From assembly GCA_018417955.1 (NCBI GenBank), contig JACTVC010000004.1, positions 744,001 through 808,000 on the forward strand: DNA of 64,000 nt, in the 5' to 3' direction. The notes beneath the pieces are model-generated. The model searched no databases, was not told the DNA's origin, and was given only the letters and a program-made list of their open reading frames with translations. The number at the start of each line of letters is the position of its first letter. Positions within the stretch are counted from its first letter, which is position 1. Position numbers and translations under genes: made by a program. This DNA comes from Laccaria trichodermophora. Taxonomy: Eukaryota; Basidiomycota; Agaricomycetes; Agaricales; Hydnangiaceae. Below are positions 48,029 through 57,979 of the stretch, in pieces.

Positions 48029-48488
48029 CCAAAGCTGTCACAGGGTGTCTGGGGTCCTTTTTTCAAAATATGAATAATATTTCTGCTGGCTGCAATTCTG
48101 GTCCATTGGGCTCCATTTTTTGTGGGCTGGTTCTTCCCATTTCTTCTGAAATTTTCAGCTACAAATGGAGACCATAGGTTGAACTGGATCCAAACAATCA
48201 GCTTCATTAGGCTTTATCCCAGGTTTTAGCCATCCACTCTAAACCTGAAATAATCCATCACAAGCCACTTGAAATCTTATATCTTTACAGACAAATTAAT
48301 TTCAGTCAACAATAATGCCAGACTTCATTGGTTGCCAAGGGATCAACTTTAGCCAAAATTGCCACTCTAGGCAAGCTCATTAATGAATGTCTTTCTCTGT
48401 GATCAATTTTTTCAACAGGGTGACATTGACAATGATAATTTCACTACGATGATAATGTCACTGACCACTTGCTGACTGGACTTATACT

Positions 48489-48775
48489 CATGTTGGAGAA
48501 CAATGTAAATAATCACATGCAGATTGAATGGACAGCCATCCAGTCATTTCTCAATCAACATGTGCATATGCAGTTATACAACAATTGCACAATCAACAAA
48601 GGAGGGATGTTGGAGACCCCCCACAGTTTGGAGAACAATGAAAATAATCACATGCAGATTGAACAGACAGCCATCCAGTTATTTCTCAATCAACATGTGC
48701 ATATGTGATCATACAACAATCACACAATCAATGATGGATGGCTGTTGGAGACCCCCACAGTTCTTCCACTTTTTG
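48489..48775. repeat. Two-copy tandem duplication, ~140-bp unit
   Basis: TTGGAGAACAATG-AAATAATC, CACATGCAGATTGAA, ACAGCCATCCAGT, TTTCTCAATCAACATGTGCA, CACAATCAA and TTGGAGACCCCC-CACAG occur twice in order. 48029-48488 shows no supported feature. Confidence 0.9.
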
Positions 48776-48969
48776 GTTTATGTGGAAGTCCTCCAACAGC
48801 AATTAACTCTTTAACTTACTCAACTCTATTGTATTGTGTTGTCCTTTTCCCTTGTTCCTTTTTGAGTATGTGCTTACTACTACCTACCTACCAGCTCTAT
48901 GATTTACCACCTATTGGCCATTCATCCAACATGCATATATAGAAGAAACCACTTCACAATTGACTTTCA

Positions 48970-49560
48970 AATACTATAGGAATATAACATAGAGATGGAA
49001 TCATACCATACCATACTGTTGGAATAATACCATAGAGATGGAATCATACCATGCCATACCATTGGAATGATACCATACTGATGGAATTATTCCATACCAT
49101 TCCATTCCAACAATACCATGGAGATGGAATCATACCATGCCATACCATTGGAATAATACCATAGAGATGGAATCATACCATACCATACCATTGGAACAAT
49201 ACCATAGAGATGGAATCATACCATGCCATGCCATTGGAATGATACCATACTGATGGAATCATTCCATACCATTCCATTCCATTCCAATAATACCATGGAG
49301 ATGGAATCATACCATGCCATACCATTGGAATAATACCATAGAGATGGAATCATACCATGCCATACCATTGGAACAATACCATAGAGATGGAATCATCCAT
49401 GCCATACTGTTGGAATAATCCCATAGAGATGGAATCATACCATACCAGACCATTGCAATAATACCATAGAGATGGGATCATACCATACATCATACCATAC
49501 CATGGAAATGGAATATGGAATCATACCATCATACCATACCAAATGAAAGGAACCATACCA
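48970..49560. repeat. Satellite array, ~44-bp unit
   Basis: At least ten copies of a unit made of TTGGAATAATACCATAGAGA followed by TGGAATCATACCATACCAT. It shares the CCATA/GGAAT vocabulary with the pentamer satellite 1 kb upstream, so one may have grown from the other. Confidence 0.95.
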
Positions 49561-49740
49561 CACCAAACATCATACCATTCAAAACTTTCAATATACCTCT
49601 ACCATAACATTTTCAATCTTGTATATCACATAGAACACTTACCTTACCACCCTCTCCATCACCCTACTCTGCCATAAAAGTCCAAAGTCTTAGTATTACA
49701 AGCTTTCAATCCAATACCATCACAACTCTTCTATCTCATG

Positions 49741-51514
49741 CTACTTTTGCCTTGGCCGTTTGTGTGAGGCTGTAGCTTCAAAGACACTTTCTTCACCATC
49801 TTCCACATCCTCCCACAAGTTATCCAAATCCCATCTCCCAAATGACAACCCATTATCTACTGCTCTGTATGCATCTGATGCTGCCAAGACTTCTGTTTCT
49901 TCAATAACATTGTTATTGTCCTCTTCTTCAATATCATATGTGCAGTTTAACTGCTCATCATCACTTCCCTCATCATCAACATGTTCCTGTGACAATTCTT
50001 TCAATGCACTCTCCATTTCTGCTTCACTTGGTCCCCATCCATGCAACATACGATATGCACCTGGTATGAGAGACACCTCTTCCCTCCATTGTGCACATAA
50101 ACTCAGATGTTGCACCTTTCTGATGAGCAACTGGTGTTTGATATCCTCATCCTCTACAACAATACAACACCTATTAGATTCCACCAAAAAAGCAACATCC
50201 AGAAAACTTACCACATATATCAATGGCTGCATTTATTGCTTGCCACTCCTCCTTAGACCACTCTTGTAAAGCAGTCTGCTCTCTTTTGATTCTAGCAATC
50301 TCCTCCATACATCTTTTCATAGTAAGCATTGCTTTGATTCCTTCACAGACTTTCTCATCTCCAAGCCAACCTGGGATCACCTCACTTTCATGCTCATCCA
50401 AGCCTATATCCTGCCAGATGTCATCATCCACATCCAAAGAGAACAGAGTGTCCTGATTAATTGGGACTGGAGCTATTGCTTTCTGAGGAGCTTTCTTTTC
50501 TTCTATCTGCTTTGTCATATCATAGCACATGTCATTGTATTTTTTTGCCAGTCTAGCAATTGTTGGTTGCTGCCGATTGACCTGTTTCTGCACATGTGAA
50601 TGCAATTTCGTCTCTATCAAAGTATATATTAGCCAGCCACCATAATTTTATCCTAAATAAAAGCTTACCATTGGAAGTTGTATTTCGGTATGCTCTTTCT
50701 AATCTCTCCAACTCAAACTTTCGATTGTGCAATCAATCTCTAAGCCTTTGCTTGAGGGCTCTGGCATTGAGTTTTAACTGAAGAAATTTATTGCCCATCA
50801 GATCCTTCAAATTCTGTTGATCCCTCACACCAAGCTTTTTCTTCTTTGTTTTAATGGTATCCTCTATAGCCTTTTGCTTCTTCACTACAGCCAGACATGC
50901 TGCCAGGACATCCTCCACCAACATATCATCTCCATAGTCACCAGAAATTAGCTTTTGATCAAGCTCTCCCAACTCACCCACAAATGCATTCCTTGCAGTA
51001 TACAAAGCCATTATCTCTTTGACAGCATTATTCGCAATATTCTTTGACTGTCTTACCAAGGGCTTAGTCTGTGCCACAACCTGGTCTTTCCATTCTTTCT
51101 CAAGAAGAGGCATTTCTAGACCAAGTTCTTGGAGAATTTCCTCAGCCCCAATCTTCTTTTCTAGGCAATGCAGCCATTTACGTTGAAGCCATTTTCCCAT
51201 CACCTTGAATGACTTTTTCTCTAGGTATTTCACCTGAGTATCAATTGTGAACAGACAATGGTAGAACTATTTTAGACAATCATTAATTTTTTTTTCAAGG
51301 ATGACACATGATGACTTACCCCTGCCACACACATTGATGGAATTAGTAACTTTATGGAACTCCAGAAGCGTTCACAGCCCTCTCCATCAGAGAGTCCAAA
51401 ACCTTCACATTTACAGGGGTGGTAGATTAGTTGGCATGGCCACTGGTGACCATATGCATGAAACACTGCCAGTGCAAAAATAATGCGTGCCATAAATTCC
51501 TCCAGAAAACCCAA
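49741..51514 (-). pseudogene. KDZ-class transposase, C-terminal fragment
   Basis: The first preserved exon (51514-51320) has the KDZ hallmark VFHAYGHQWPCQLIYHPCKC with EGFGLSDGEGCERFWSSIK. After an intron (donor GTAAGT) come VKYLEKKSFKVMGKWLQRKW and long helical, charged exons, ending with a stop at 49741. Everything N-terminal of MGFLEEFMARIIFALAVFHA is missing because a TIR element begins right there (about 51510). The helical exon also has an in-frame TGA between RLRD and LHNRKFELERLERAYR at about 50735, one transition from an Arg codon. KDZ (Kyakuja-Dileera-Zisupton) elements are common in basidiomycetes. Confidence 0.85.
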
Positions 51515-51869
51515 TACTTATCACTCCCCCACCTATTCCTACTGGATTCCTACCGGATTTTAACAAAATTTCCAAAAAGGCATTTTCACATATTTCTCCA
51601 TTCCCCCTCCTACTGGACTCCTACTGGACTCCTACTGGACTCCTACTGGACTCCTACTGGACTCCTACTGGACTCCAACTGGACTTAAACAAATTAGATG
51701 AAATGCTCCACACATTGAAGTCCTACTGGATTCCTACTGGATTCCCACTGGAATATCAACTTCAATGTATTACCAAGTCAGAACTTCAAATTTCTATTCA
51801 AAATTCACATTTAAACAAATGTTGTATTGTGAAATGACAACTAAATACAGAAAGATATTTTACTAATGT

Positions 51870-52200
51870 AATGAGGGAGGGGGAGGGAGTGATGGAGTGA
51901 TGGAGGGAGTGGTGGAGGGAGAGAGCTATGGAAGGAGGGGAAGTGAGTGAAGTGAAATGATGGAGGGGGGAGGGGGTGAGAGAGGTGGAGAGAGGAAGAG
52001 AGGGAGGGAGGGAGGAAGAGAGGGAGGAAGAGAGGAAGAGAGGGAGGAAGAGAGGGAGGGAGGGAGGAAGAGAGGGAGGGAGGGAGGAAGAGAGGGAGGG
52101 AGGGAGGAAGAGAGGGAGGGAGAGAAGGATGGTGGGAGAGAGAGAGGGAGGGAGAGAGGGAGGGAGGGAGAGAGGGAGGGAGGGAGAGAGGGGGACAGAG
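51870..52200. repeat. Purine-rich (GGGAGGGA/GGAAGAGA) tract
   Basis: An almost pure purine strand of about 330 bp, capable of triplex or G-rich structures. The Arg/Glu/Gly- and Ser/Leu/Pro-periodic open frames covering it are repeat translations. Confidence 0.95.
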
Positions 52201-52204
52201 ACAC

Positions 52205-52860
52205 ATAGGCGGGGTGTTTTTCGAGGGCGGCGGATGTCATTTGTGGGTGGTGGGTGTTTTTCGTGGGCGGCGGTCGTCGTTTGGGTTTGCTGGGTGTTTT
52301 TCGTGGGCGGCGGTCGTCGTTTGGGTTTGCTGGGTGTTTTTCGTGGGCGGCGGTCGTCGTTTGCATGGGCGGCGGATGTCGTTTGTGGGCGGTGGGTGTT
52401 TTTCGTGGGCGGCGGATGTCGTTTGGGTGTGCTGGGTGTTTTTCGTGGGCGGCGGTTGTCGTTTGCATGGGCGGCGGCTGTCGTTTATGGGCGGTGGGCG
52501 TTTTTCGTGGGCGGCGGTTGTCGTTTTCGTGGGTGGCGGGCGTCGTTTGTGGTGGTGGGTGTTACGGTCGTCGTTGGCGGGTGGGAGCGGGTCGTCGCTG
52601 TCCCTCGTCTTTCTTGTTTGTCGTGTCGGTGGGCGCTCGTGGTTCGTGGGTGGTTGTCGTGTCCGTGAGTGGGGTCGTCGTTGCGTGCCGTGGTCGTTTG
52701 TTGTCGTGGTCTGTCGTGGCCGTCGTTGTTGTCGTGGTCGCGTGTTGTTGTCGTGGTCGCGTGTTGTCGTCGTCCATTGTGGTCGTGGTGGGCGACGTGT
52801 TCGTGGTGGGTGAGCAAGAGGGTGGTGATGGTGGTGTTGTCGAGTGTTGTTGGGTTTGGG
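52205..52860. repeat. GTGGGCGGCGG minisatellite grading into a GTCGT tract
   Basis: Units of about 45-55 bp built on TTTTTCGTGGGCGGCGG followed by TCGTCGTTTGGGT recur at least seven times, then the sequence becomes an irregular GTCGT/GTGGTCGT run. Long open frames on several frames here (up to 231 codons) follow the repeat period. Confidence 0.9.
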
Positions 52861-52950
52861 CAAAATTCCCACTCGCGGAATTCGCCGACGTCCTTTCTAG
52901 GAAGGAGGTCAGTACGTTGGTATATAGAGCATATAATATTGACCTATAAT

Positions 52951-53042
52951 AATGCCTTCCTAGTGTAACTGGTAAAGTGCTCATAGTATTGTCCCTATGT
53001 CCATAAGGTTGAGAGTTCAATTCTGTCAGGTTGCGCTTTTTT
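52951..53042 (+). ncRNA. tRNA-derived (SINE head or tRNA pseudogene) sequence
   Basis: TAGTGTAACTGGTAAAGTGC fits a Pol III A box, and about 50 bp later GAGAGTTCAATTCTG resembles a B box. A T7 run follows (GCGCTTTTTTT), as in a Pol III terminator. The acceptor arms (GCCTTCC versus GGTTGCG) do not pair, so it is not a working tRNA. It could be a SINE-like promoter head carried inside element A. Confidence 0.45.
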
Positions 53043-53339
53043 TAATATTATATAATAACAACAACAGTGACAAACTGCTGGTCCTACTGGGCTCCCTGTC
53101 TCCGGAAATTCCTACTGGACTCCTACTGGACTCATTCCTTAAAAATCCAGTAGAATTCCACAATTCCTGGTGATTTGGGATCATTCCAGTAGGAGTTTAC
53201 TAGGACTCCACTAGGACTAGGATACAAAATTTGTATGGTGATCAGCCAACATAAAATGTGTCCCAGTCCTAGTCCAGTCCAGTAGGATTCCGGGAATCCA
53301 GTAGGAGTCCGGTAGGAATAGGTGGGGGAGAGTAAAGAG

Positions 53340-53460
53340 CTCCGCTGTGCCTGAACTGGAGCCATCATTTTGGCAGCTTAGCTCAGCTCCAAGCTCCCAC
53401 ACTGCCCGCTTTGGGCAAAGCTGAGTGGGAGCCGAGCTAAGCCGAGCTCCAGCAACACTA
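53340..53460. repeat. Imperfect inverted repeat rich in AGCTC
   Basis: AGCTTAGCTCAGCTCCAAGC and the downstream AGCCGAGCTAAGCCGAGCTC are imperfect inverted partners around GCCCGCTTTGGGC. It lies between the right end of element A and the first recognisable NLR-like sequence. Confidence 0.5.
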
Positions 53461-54326
53461 TATTACAGAAGAGATTTTTTCTTATGCTGCTACTCAGAAG
53501 TATGGAGATAATGAGGGAAGGTCTGCCTTGCCTCTTGCAAGCTCTGTAATAGACCAGACACTCCTTCAGCTTCACAAAACAGGAAAATGGGATAGTTACA
53601 TCTTCAAAGAGGGAATTAGAGTATTGCTGTCTTTTAGCCTAATCGAACTGGTTTCATCCAAAGGCATCTATACCATGCACCCACTTATTCATGCATAGGG
53701 AAGAGACAGAATGTTCTCAAAAGATAGACAGAAATACTGTTTGATGGCATATGGAATGTTAGCTTGCTCACTGCCAGAAGACTTTGATCAGCAGCCATAT
53801 CAGTTCAGAAGAATTCTGGTCACTCATTTGAGGGCCAATCTACAGCACAGTGTAACAACAAAGAAAGAAATGGTTGATAAATACTTTGATGATGCTCATG
53901 CTAAATTTGGGAGGAACAGGGGTATGGCAGTGAAGCAGAGAAGTTTCAAATTCTAGTGCTGGATGCAAGAAGAAGAACTCTTGGTGAGGAGCACAAAGAT
54001 ACAATCAGAGCCATGGGTGACCTTTCAGGGACATACTGGTATTTGGAAAAATATGCAGATGCAGAGAAGCTTGCAATGAAAACTCTGGATATGAGCAACA
54101 GACTTCTTGGAGAAGATCACACAGACACAATCTGGGCCATGGGTGATCTTGCAATTTTATATGGGAATCTAGGAAAATATGCAGATGCAGAGAAGCTTGA
54201 AGTCAAAGTTCTAAATATGAGAAACAGACTTCTTGGAGAAGAGCACCCACATACAATTTGGGCCATGGGTCACCTGGCAAGTACATATGACTGTCTAGGA
54301 AAATATGCAGATGCAGAGAAGCTTCA

Positions 54327-54335
54327 ACTCAAAGT
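54327..54335. repeat. Target-site duplication of element B, left copy
   Basis: ACTCAAAGT here is identical to 57574-57582. The duplicated bases belong to a TPR codon run, so the insertion site lies within coding sequence. Confidence 0.85.
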
Positions 54336-55189
54336 GAGGTCTTTACCCTCCCCCACGTAATCCATATGGACTCCAGTGGACTCCAGTGGACTCCAGTGGA
54401 TTCCAGTGGCCCTCTTACCAGGCCAGATTGGCTGGCAGAATGCCCAGTCCACTGGAGTCCAGTCCAGTCCAGTCCAGTCCAGTCCACTGGACTCCCACTG
54501 GACTGCAAGCCACTTTTCAGAGTCCAGTCAAAGTCCAGTGGACTGAGAGTCCAGTCAAAGTCCAGTGGAGTCCAGTGGACTCCACTGGACTATTGACTGA
54601 ATTACAACAAACATTATACCAATGTTAGGAGTCCAGTGGCAGTCCAGTGGACTCCACTGGACTCCACTGAATGGAACATTAATAGATTGACTGTTGTTAT
54701 TAATTATTAATAGACAAAAAAGCGAAAATGTCATAAAACAGTGATATAAACATAGCATTTGAAAGACTAGTAATTTTGTAGTACTTAGATGTAAGTAAAG
54801 TTAAGTCCTAGACGAAACAAGGATTGAGCATTTTGTTCAGTCTGCGGGGTTGTATCACGTGACTTACCTGTGAGGTTCAAACGTCACCCCCATCATGTTT
54901 GTTGTTTGCAAGCAGGTCACACCTGCGTGACCATCCCGTTCTCTTCCACCACCACCACCACCACCACCCATCCTTTACCACCCCCGACACACCACTGCTG
55001 ACGTTCCACAACGTTGGCGGTGGTGTCGGTCACTCTCAACACCTCTCGACGCCTCTCGTTGCCACGCCACGTCATCCTCGATGCCTCTCGCCGCCACGTC
55101 ACCAAGCCACCAAAGCGGCATGCAGAACGAAGCCAACGAAGAAATGAGGGACAGCGCCCAGTCGTGGGCACTGTCGGATTGGTGAGCCA

Positions 55190-56020
55190 GGACACCACAC
55201 GAATGCGGCGCCCCCACCATGTACGTCGTTTGCATGCGACAGCGCCCATGCCACGGCATGGGCGCTGTCAAATGGTGAGTGCCCACCCCGTCGTCATCAC
55301 CCCCCTCTCACTTACCTCGTTTGCAGCCACAGGATCACGGCACACACTCGATACCACACAAATGCGGCACCCACACCATGTATGTCATTTGCACGCGACA
55401 GCGCCCATGCCACGGCATGGGTGCTGTCAAATGGTGAGTGCCCACCCCGTCGTCATCACCCCCCTCTCACTTACCTCGTTTGCAGCCACAGGATCACGGC
55501 ACACACTCACGGCTTACACTGGATACCACACGAATGTGGCACCCACACCACGTACATCGTTTGCACGCGACAGCACCCATGCCACGGCATGGGTGCTGTC
55601 AAATGGTGAGTACCCACCCCGTCGTCATCACCCCCCTCTCCCTTACCTCGTTTCCAGCCCCAGGATTACGGCGCGAATGTGGCGCCCATACCACGTACAT
55701 CGTTTGCATGCAACAGCACCCATGCCGTTTCCCACCCCGTCGTCATCACCCCCCCTCTCGCTTACCTTGTTTGCAGCCCCAGGATCACTTCGCGAATGGC
55801 GCCCATACCACGTACATTGTTTGCATGCAACAGTGCCCATGCCGTTTCCCACCCCGTCGTCATCACCCCCCCTCTCGCTTACCTTGTTTGCAGCCCCAGG
55901 ATCACTTCGCGAATGCGGTGCCCATACCATGTATATCGTTTGCACGCGACAGCGCCCATGCCGTTTCCCACTCTGTCGTCATCACCCCCCCCTCTTGCTT
56001 ACCTCGTTTGCAGCCCTAGG
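55190..56020. repeat. Six-unit tandem array with intron-like borders and hairpins
   Basis: CACCATGTA-type landmarks recur at about 55217, 55373, 55546, 55688, 55803 and 55922. Units one to three each contain a 15-bp-arm perfect or near-perfect hairpin (GACAGCGCCCATGCC / GGCATGGGCGCTGTC in unit one), then GTGAGTGCCCACC and CTTACCTCGTTTGCAG. Units four to six lack the second hairpin arm and the GTGAGT. Confidence 0.85.
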
Positions 56021-56125
56021 CCTGTCCCCGTTGTCTTTTTAATGACACCTCGTATTGATATGAGTTCCCCATATGTAGATTACATAGTTAGTTACATTAA
56101 GTTGGGTTCGTTTACGTAGGTACTA

Positions 56126-57052
56126 TTGATTGTACTTGATATTGCTGACTGGAAGAAAAGTATTCATGATTGCAGTAAAGCCACCATTAATGGTATTCAG
56201 CGTGTTCTTCAACGTCCTGGTGAACGACAAGAGTGGCAAAATGTCCCTGATGCTGCTATTCAGAGGCCACATGATGATGAGGTTGAGACTGAAAATCCTC
56301 AACCCACAATAAAACGAAAGACCTATTTCTCACCCAATCACTCATATTGTGTTGAAACAGCATGTTCACCATGTGGAGTTGTCATTGCATGGACCAAATT
56401 TCCAAAATCTGAATCTCCAACTAACATTCTTAATTGGCTTGATGAATTGTTTCCCAACAAGGAAGATCGACCTTCTTATATATGCATTGACAAAGCATGT
56501 CAAGTTTTCAAAACAGCTGTTGGAAGTGAGAGATGGAAAGACTGGACAGACACAACTCGTTTTATTGTTGACACATATCACTACAACAATCACCGTGCCA
56601 CAGATGAAATTTGTCGGAAATGGTGTAATCCTGCACCAAAAGATGGTAGTGCACCAAATCTTGTGGGAGAAACAATTGATGAGGATGGCAATCTTATTCA
56701 ATGGAGAGAATTTAACACTCAAGTCTGTGAACAGCTTAATGCATGGCTTGCTGGTTATGAATCTATTTTGAAGTGAATGACATCTCAAAATTTCAATTGG
56801 TTTATACATACTATGCTTGTTTACCATGTCAAGCATGTGCTTGCCAAGATGACATCTATGGAAGATGATGAATCAGCAGATGAAGAAAGCAGTGATGAAG
56901 AAAGCAGTCATGAAGAAAGCAGTCATGAGGAAAGCAATCAGGAGGAAGAAATGGATTCAAAAAGTGAAAGTAGTTCAGGTTCAGACAATGATGATGATAA
57001 GGAAAGTAGTTCTACAAATAGTACTGATCATGATATGCATCTTTCAGATTGA
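56126..57052 (+). pseudogene. KDZ-associated (CxC5/CxC6-type) protein, C-terminal part
   Basis: The frame contains YFSPNHSYCVETACSPCGVV, FPKSESPTNILNWLDELFPN, DRPSYICIDKACQVFKTAVG, TRFIVDTYHYNNHRATDEIC with RKWCNPAPKDGSAPNLV, and FNTQVCEQLNAWLAGYESIL. From memory this pattern belongs to basidiomycete proteins annotated as CxC5/CxC6-like cysteine clusters associated with KDZ transposases. An in-frame TGA at 56774-56776 splits it from MTSQNFNWFIHTMLVYHVKH. The position usually holds a basic residue, and TGA is one transition from CGA. The tail is an acidic Ser/Glu repeat (EESSHEESSHEE) to the stop at 57050. The N-terminal portion is absent. It sits inside element B, so it is probably what remains of that element's own protein. 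Confidence 0.7.
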
Positions 57053-57159
57053 GTATCTCTTCAATAGGAGTAGTTTGTGATATAGTTTGGTAGAGTCCAG
57101 TTTTGTGTTAGTAGAGGCAGAGGTGGAAGGGATTGTATTATAAGGCTGCCTAAAGTGTT

Positions 57160-57480
57160 GAAAGTAGCTGGCAGTCCAGTGGAGTCCAGTGGAGTCCAGG
57201 TTTGTATTAAGAGTAGCTAGCAGTCCAGTGGAGTCCAGGTTTGTGTTGAAAGTAGCTGGCAGTCCAGTGGAGTCCAGGTTTGTGTTAAGAGTAGCCTGGG
57301 AGTTCAGTGGAGTCCAGGTTTGTGTTAAGAGTAGCCTGGGAGTCCAGTGGAGTCCAGTGGAGTCCAGGTTTGTGTTAAGAGTAGCCTGGGAGTCCAGTGG
57401 AGTCCAGTGGAGTCCAGGTTTGTGTTAAGAGTAGCTGGCAGTCCAGTGGAGTCCAGTTTTGTACCAGTCTGTAGTGAAAT
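57160..57480. repeat. Subterminal array of element B, ~36-55-bp units
   Basis: GCAGTCCAGTGGAGTCCAGG followed by TTTGTGTTAAGAGTAG repeats about eight times with small variations (GTAGCTGGC versus GTAGCCTGGG). Open frames over it are repeat translations. Confidence 0.95.
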
Positions 57481-57979
57481 CTCAATATATAGTGAAGTCC
57501 AGTGGAAGTCCAGTGGAATCCAGTGGAATCCAGTGGAGTCCATGTGGATTATGTGGGGGATGGTAAAGTACTGACTCAAAGTTCTAGATATGACAAGCAG
57601 GCTTCTTGGAGAGGATCATCAAGATACAATCTATGCCATGGGTAATCTTGCAGATACATATTGGAGTCTAGGAAAATATGCAGATGCAGAGAGGCTTGAA
57701 ATCAAAGTTTTAAATATGAGGAACAGACTTCTTGGAGAAGAACACCCTGATACAATCAATGGGATGGAAAATCTTGCAGTAACACTTTCCCATCTAGAAA
57801 GATACACAGATGCAGTCAGGCTGGAATTTCAAGTTGTGGATTTAAGAAAGAAGATTCTCAGAGAAGAGCATCCAAAAACAGTCAAAGCAGTGGCATTACT
57901 TGGACAAATTAGATCTCAAGCCAACACAGATACTTCAGGAACGGAATCAAAGAAACAAGTTGAGTCTGATCTACTGTAG

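Larger units (their letters stand above)
51510..53337. mobile_element. Candidate element A with CTCCCCCAC termini
   Basis: The left end TACTTATCACTCCCCCACCT continues into ATTCCTACTGGATTCCTACC. The right end is its inverted match (GGTAGGAATAGGTGGGGGAG then AGTAAAG). Subterminal arrays of TCCTACTGGAC lie at 51600-51770 and 53090-53310. The interior is a purine tract, a GTGGGCGG minisatellite, a GTCGT tract and a tRNA-like head; no transposase. It truncates the KDZ fragment on the left and the NLR-like gene on the right. No matching target duplication was found, so the two ends may come from different insertions. Confidence 0.65.
54336..57573. mobile_element. Element B: 3.2-kb DNA transposon with CTTTACC-CTCCCCCAC termini
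   Basis: The left end GAGGTCTTTACCCTCCCCCA continues CGTAATCCATATGGACTCCA. The right end in reverse complement is CAGTACTTTACCATCCCCCA then CATAATCCACATGGACTCCA. Both are followed inward by arrays of ACTCCAGTGG. A 9-bp (or 8-bp) direct duplication flanks it. The interior carries an array of ~115-170-bp units (55190-56020) and a KDZ-associated-type protein gene. An 8-bp class target duplication would suit hAT or Zisupton/KDZ-like elements. Confidence 0.85.
53462..57979 (+). pseudogene. NLR-like TPR protein, 5'-truncated and split by element B
   Basis: The first part reads as the winged-helix-like end of a STAND/NLR module (ALPLASSVIDQTLLQLHKTG, YIFKEGIRVLLSFSLIELVS, GIYTMHPLIHA). It is followed by an in-frame TAG at 53697 where a Trp is usual (HAWGRDRM-like). 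A one-base slip near 53922 leads into kinesin-light-chain-type TPRs from 53956: repeats of LLGEDHTDTIWAMGDLA, YGNLGKYADAEKLEVKVL. The third repeat stops at 54335, where a 3.2-kb element is inserted. The TPRs resume in the same frame at 57583 (RLLGEDHQDTIYAMGNLADT) and end at 57979. The nucleotide-binding part is absent, removed at the boundary with element A. Such proteins act as cytoplasmic nonself or stress sensors in fungi. Confidence 0.75.

Noticed and set aside
47797..48207. Long open frames with Gly-Met-Glu-Trp-Asn or Ser-Ile-Pro-Phe-His periodicity
   Set aside because: They are exact translations of the CCATT/CCATA pentamer array; five-base period gives a five-residue cycle in every frame.
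48489..49560. CRISPR-like regular repeats
   Set aside because: Units are contiguous tandem repeats without unique spacers, in a eukaryotic sequence.
51841..52950. Open frames up to 231 codons on several overlapping frames and both strands
   Set aside because: They follow the purine tract, GTGGGCGG minisatellite and GTCGT tract; no non-repeat protein sequence is present.
52951..53042. Functional tRNA gene
   Set aside because: A- and B-box-like words are present, but the acceptor arms do not pair and the T-stem has a mismatch.
51510..53337. Clean target-site duplication for element A
   Set aside because: Flanking octamers do not match, so the two ends may belong to different insertion events.
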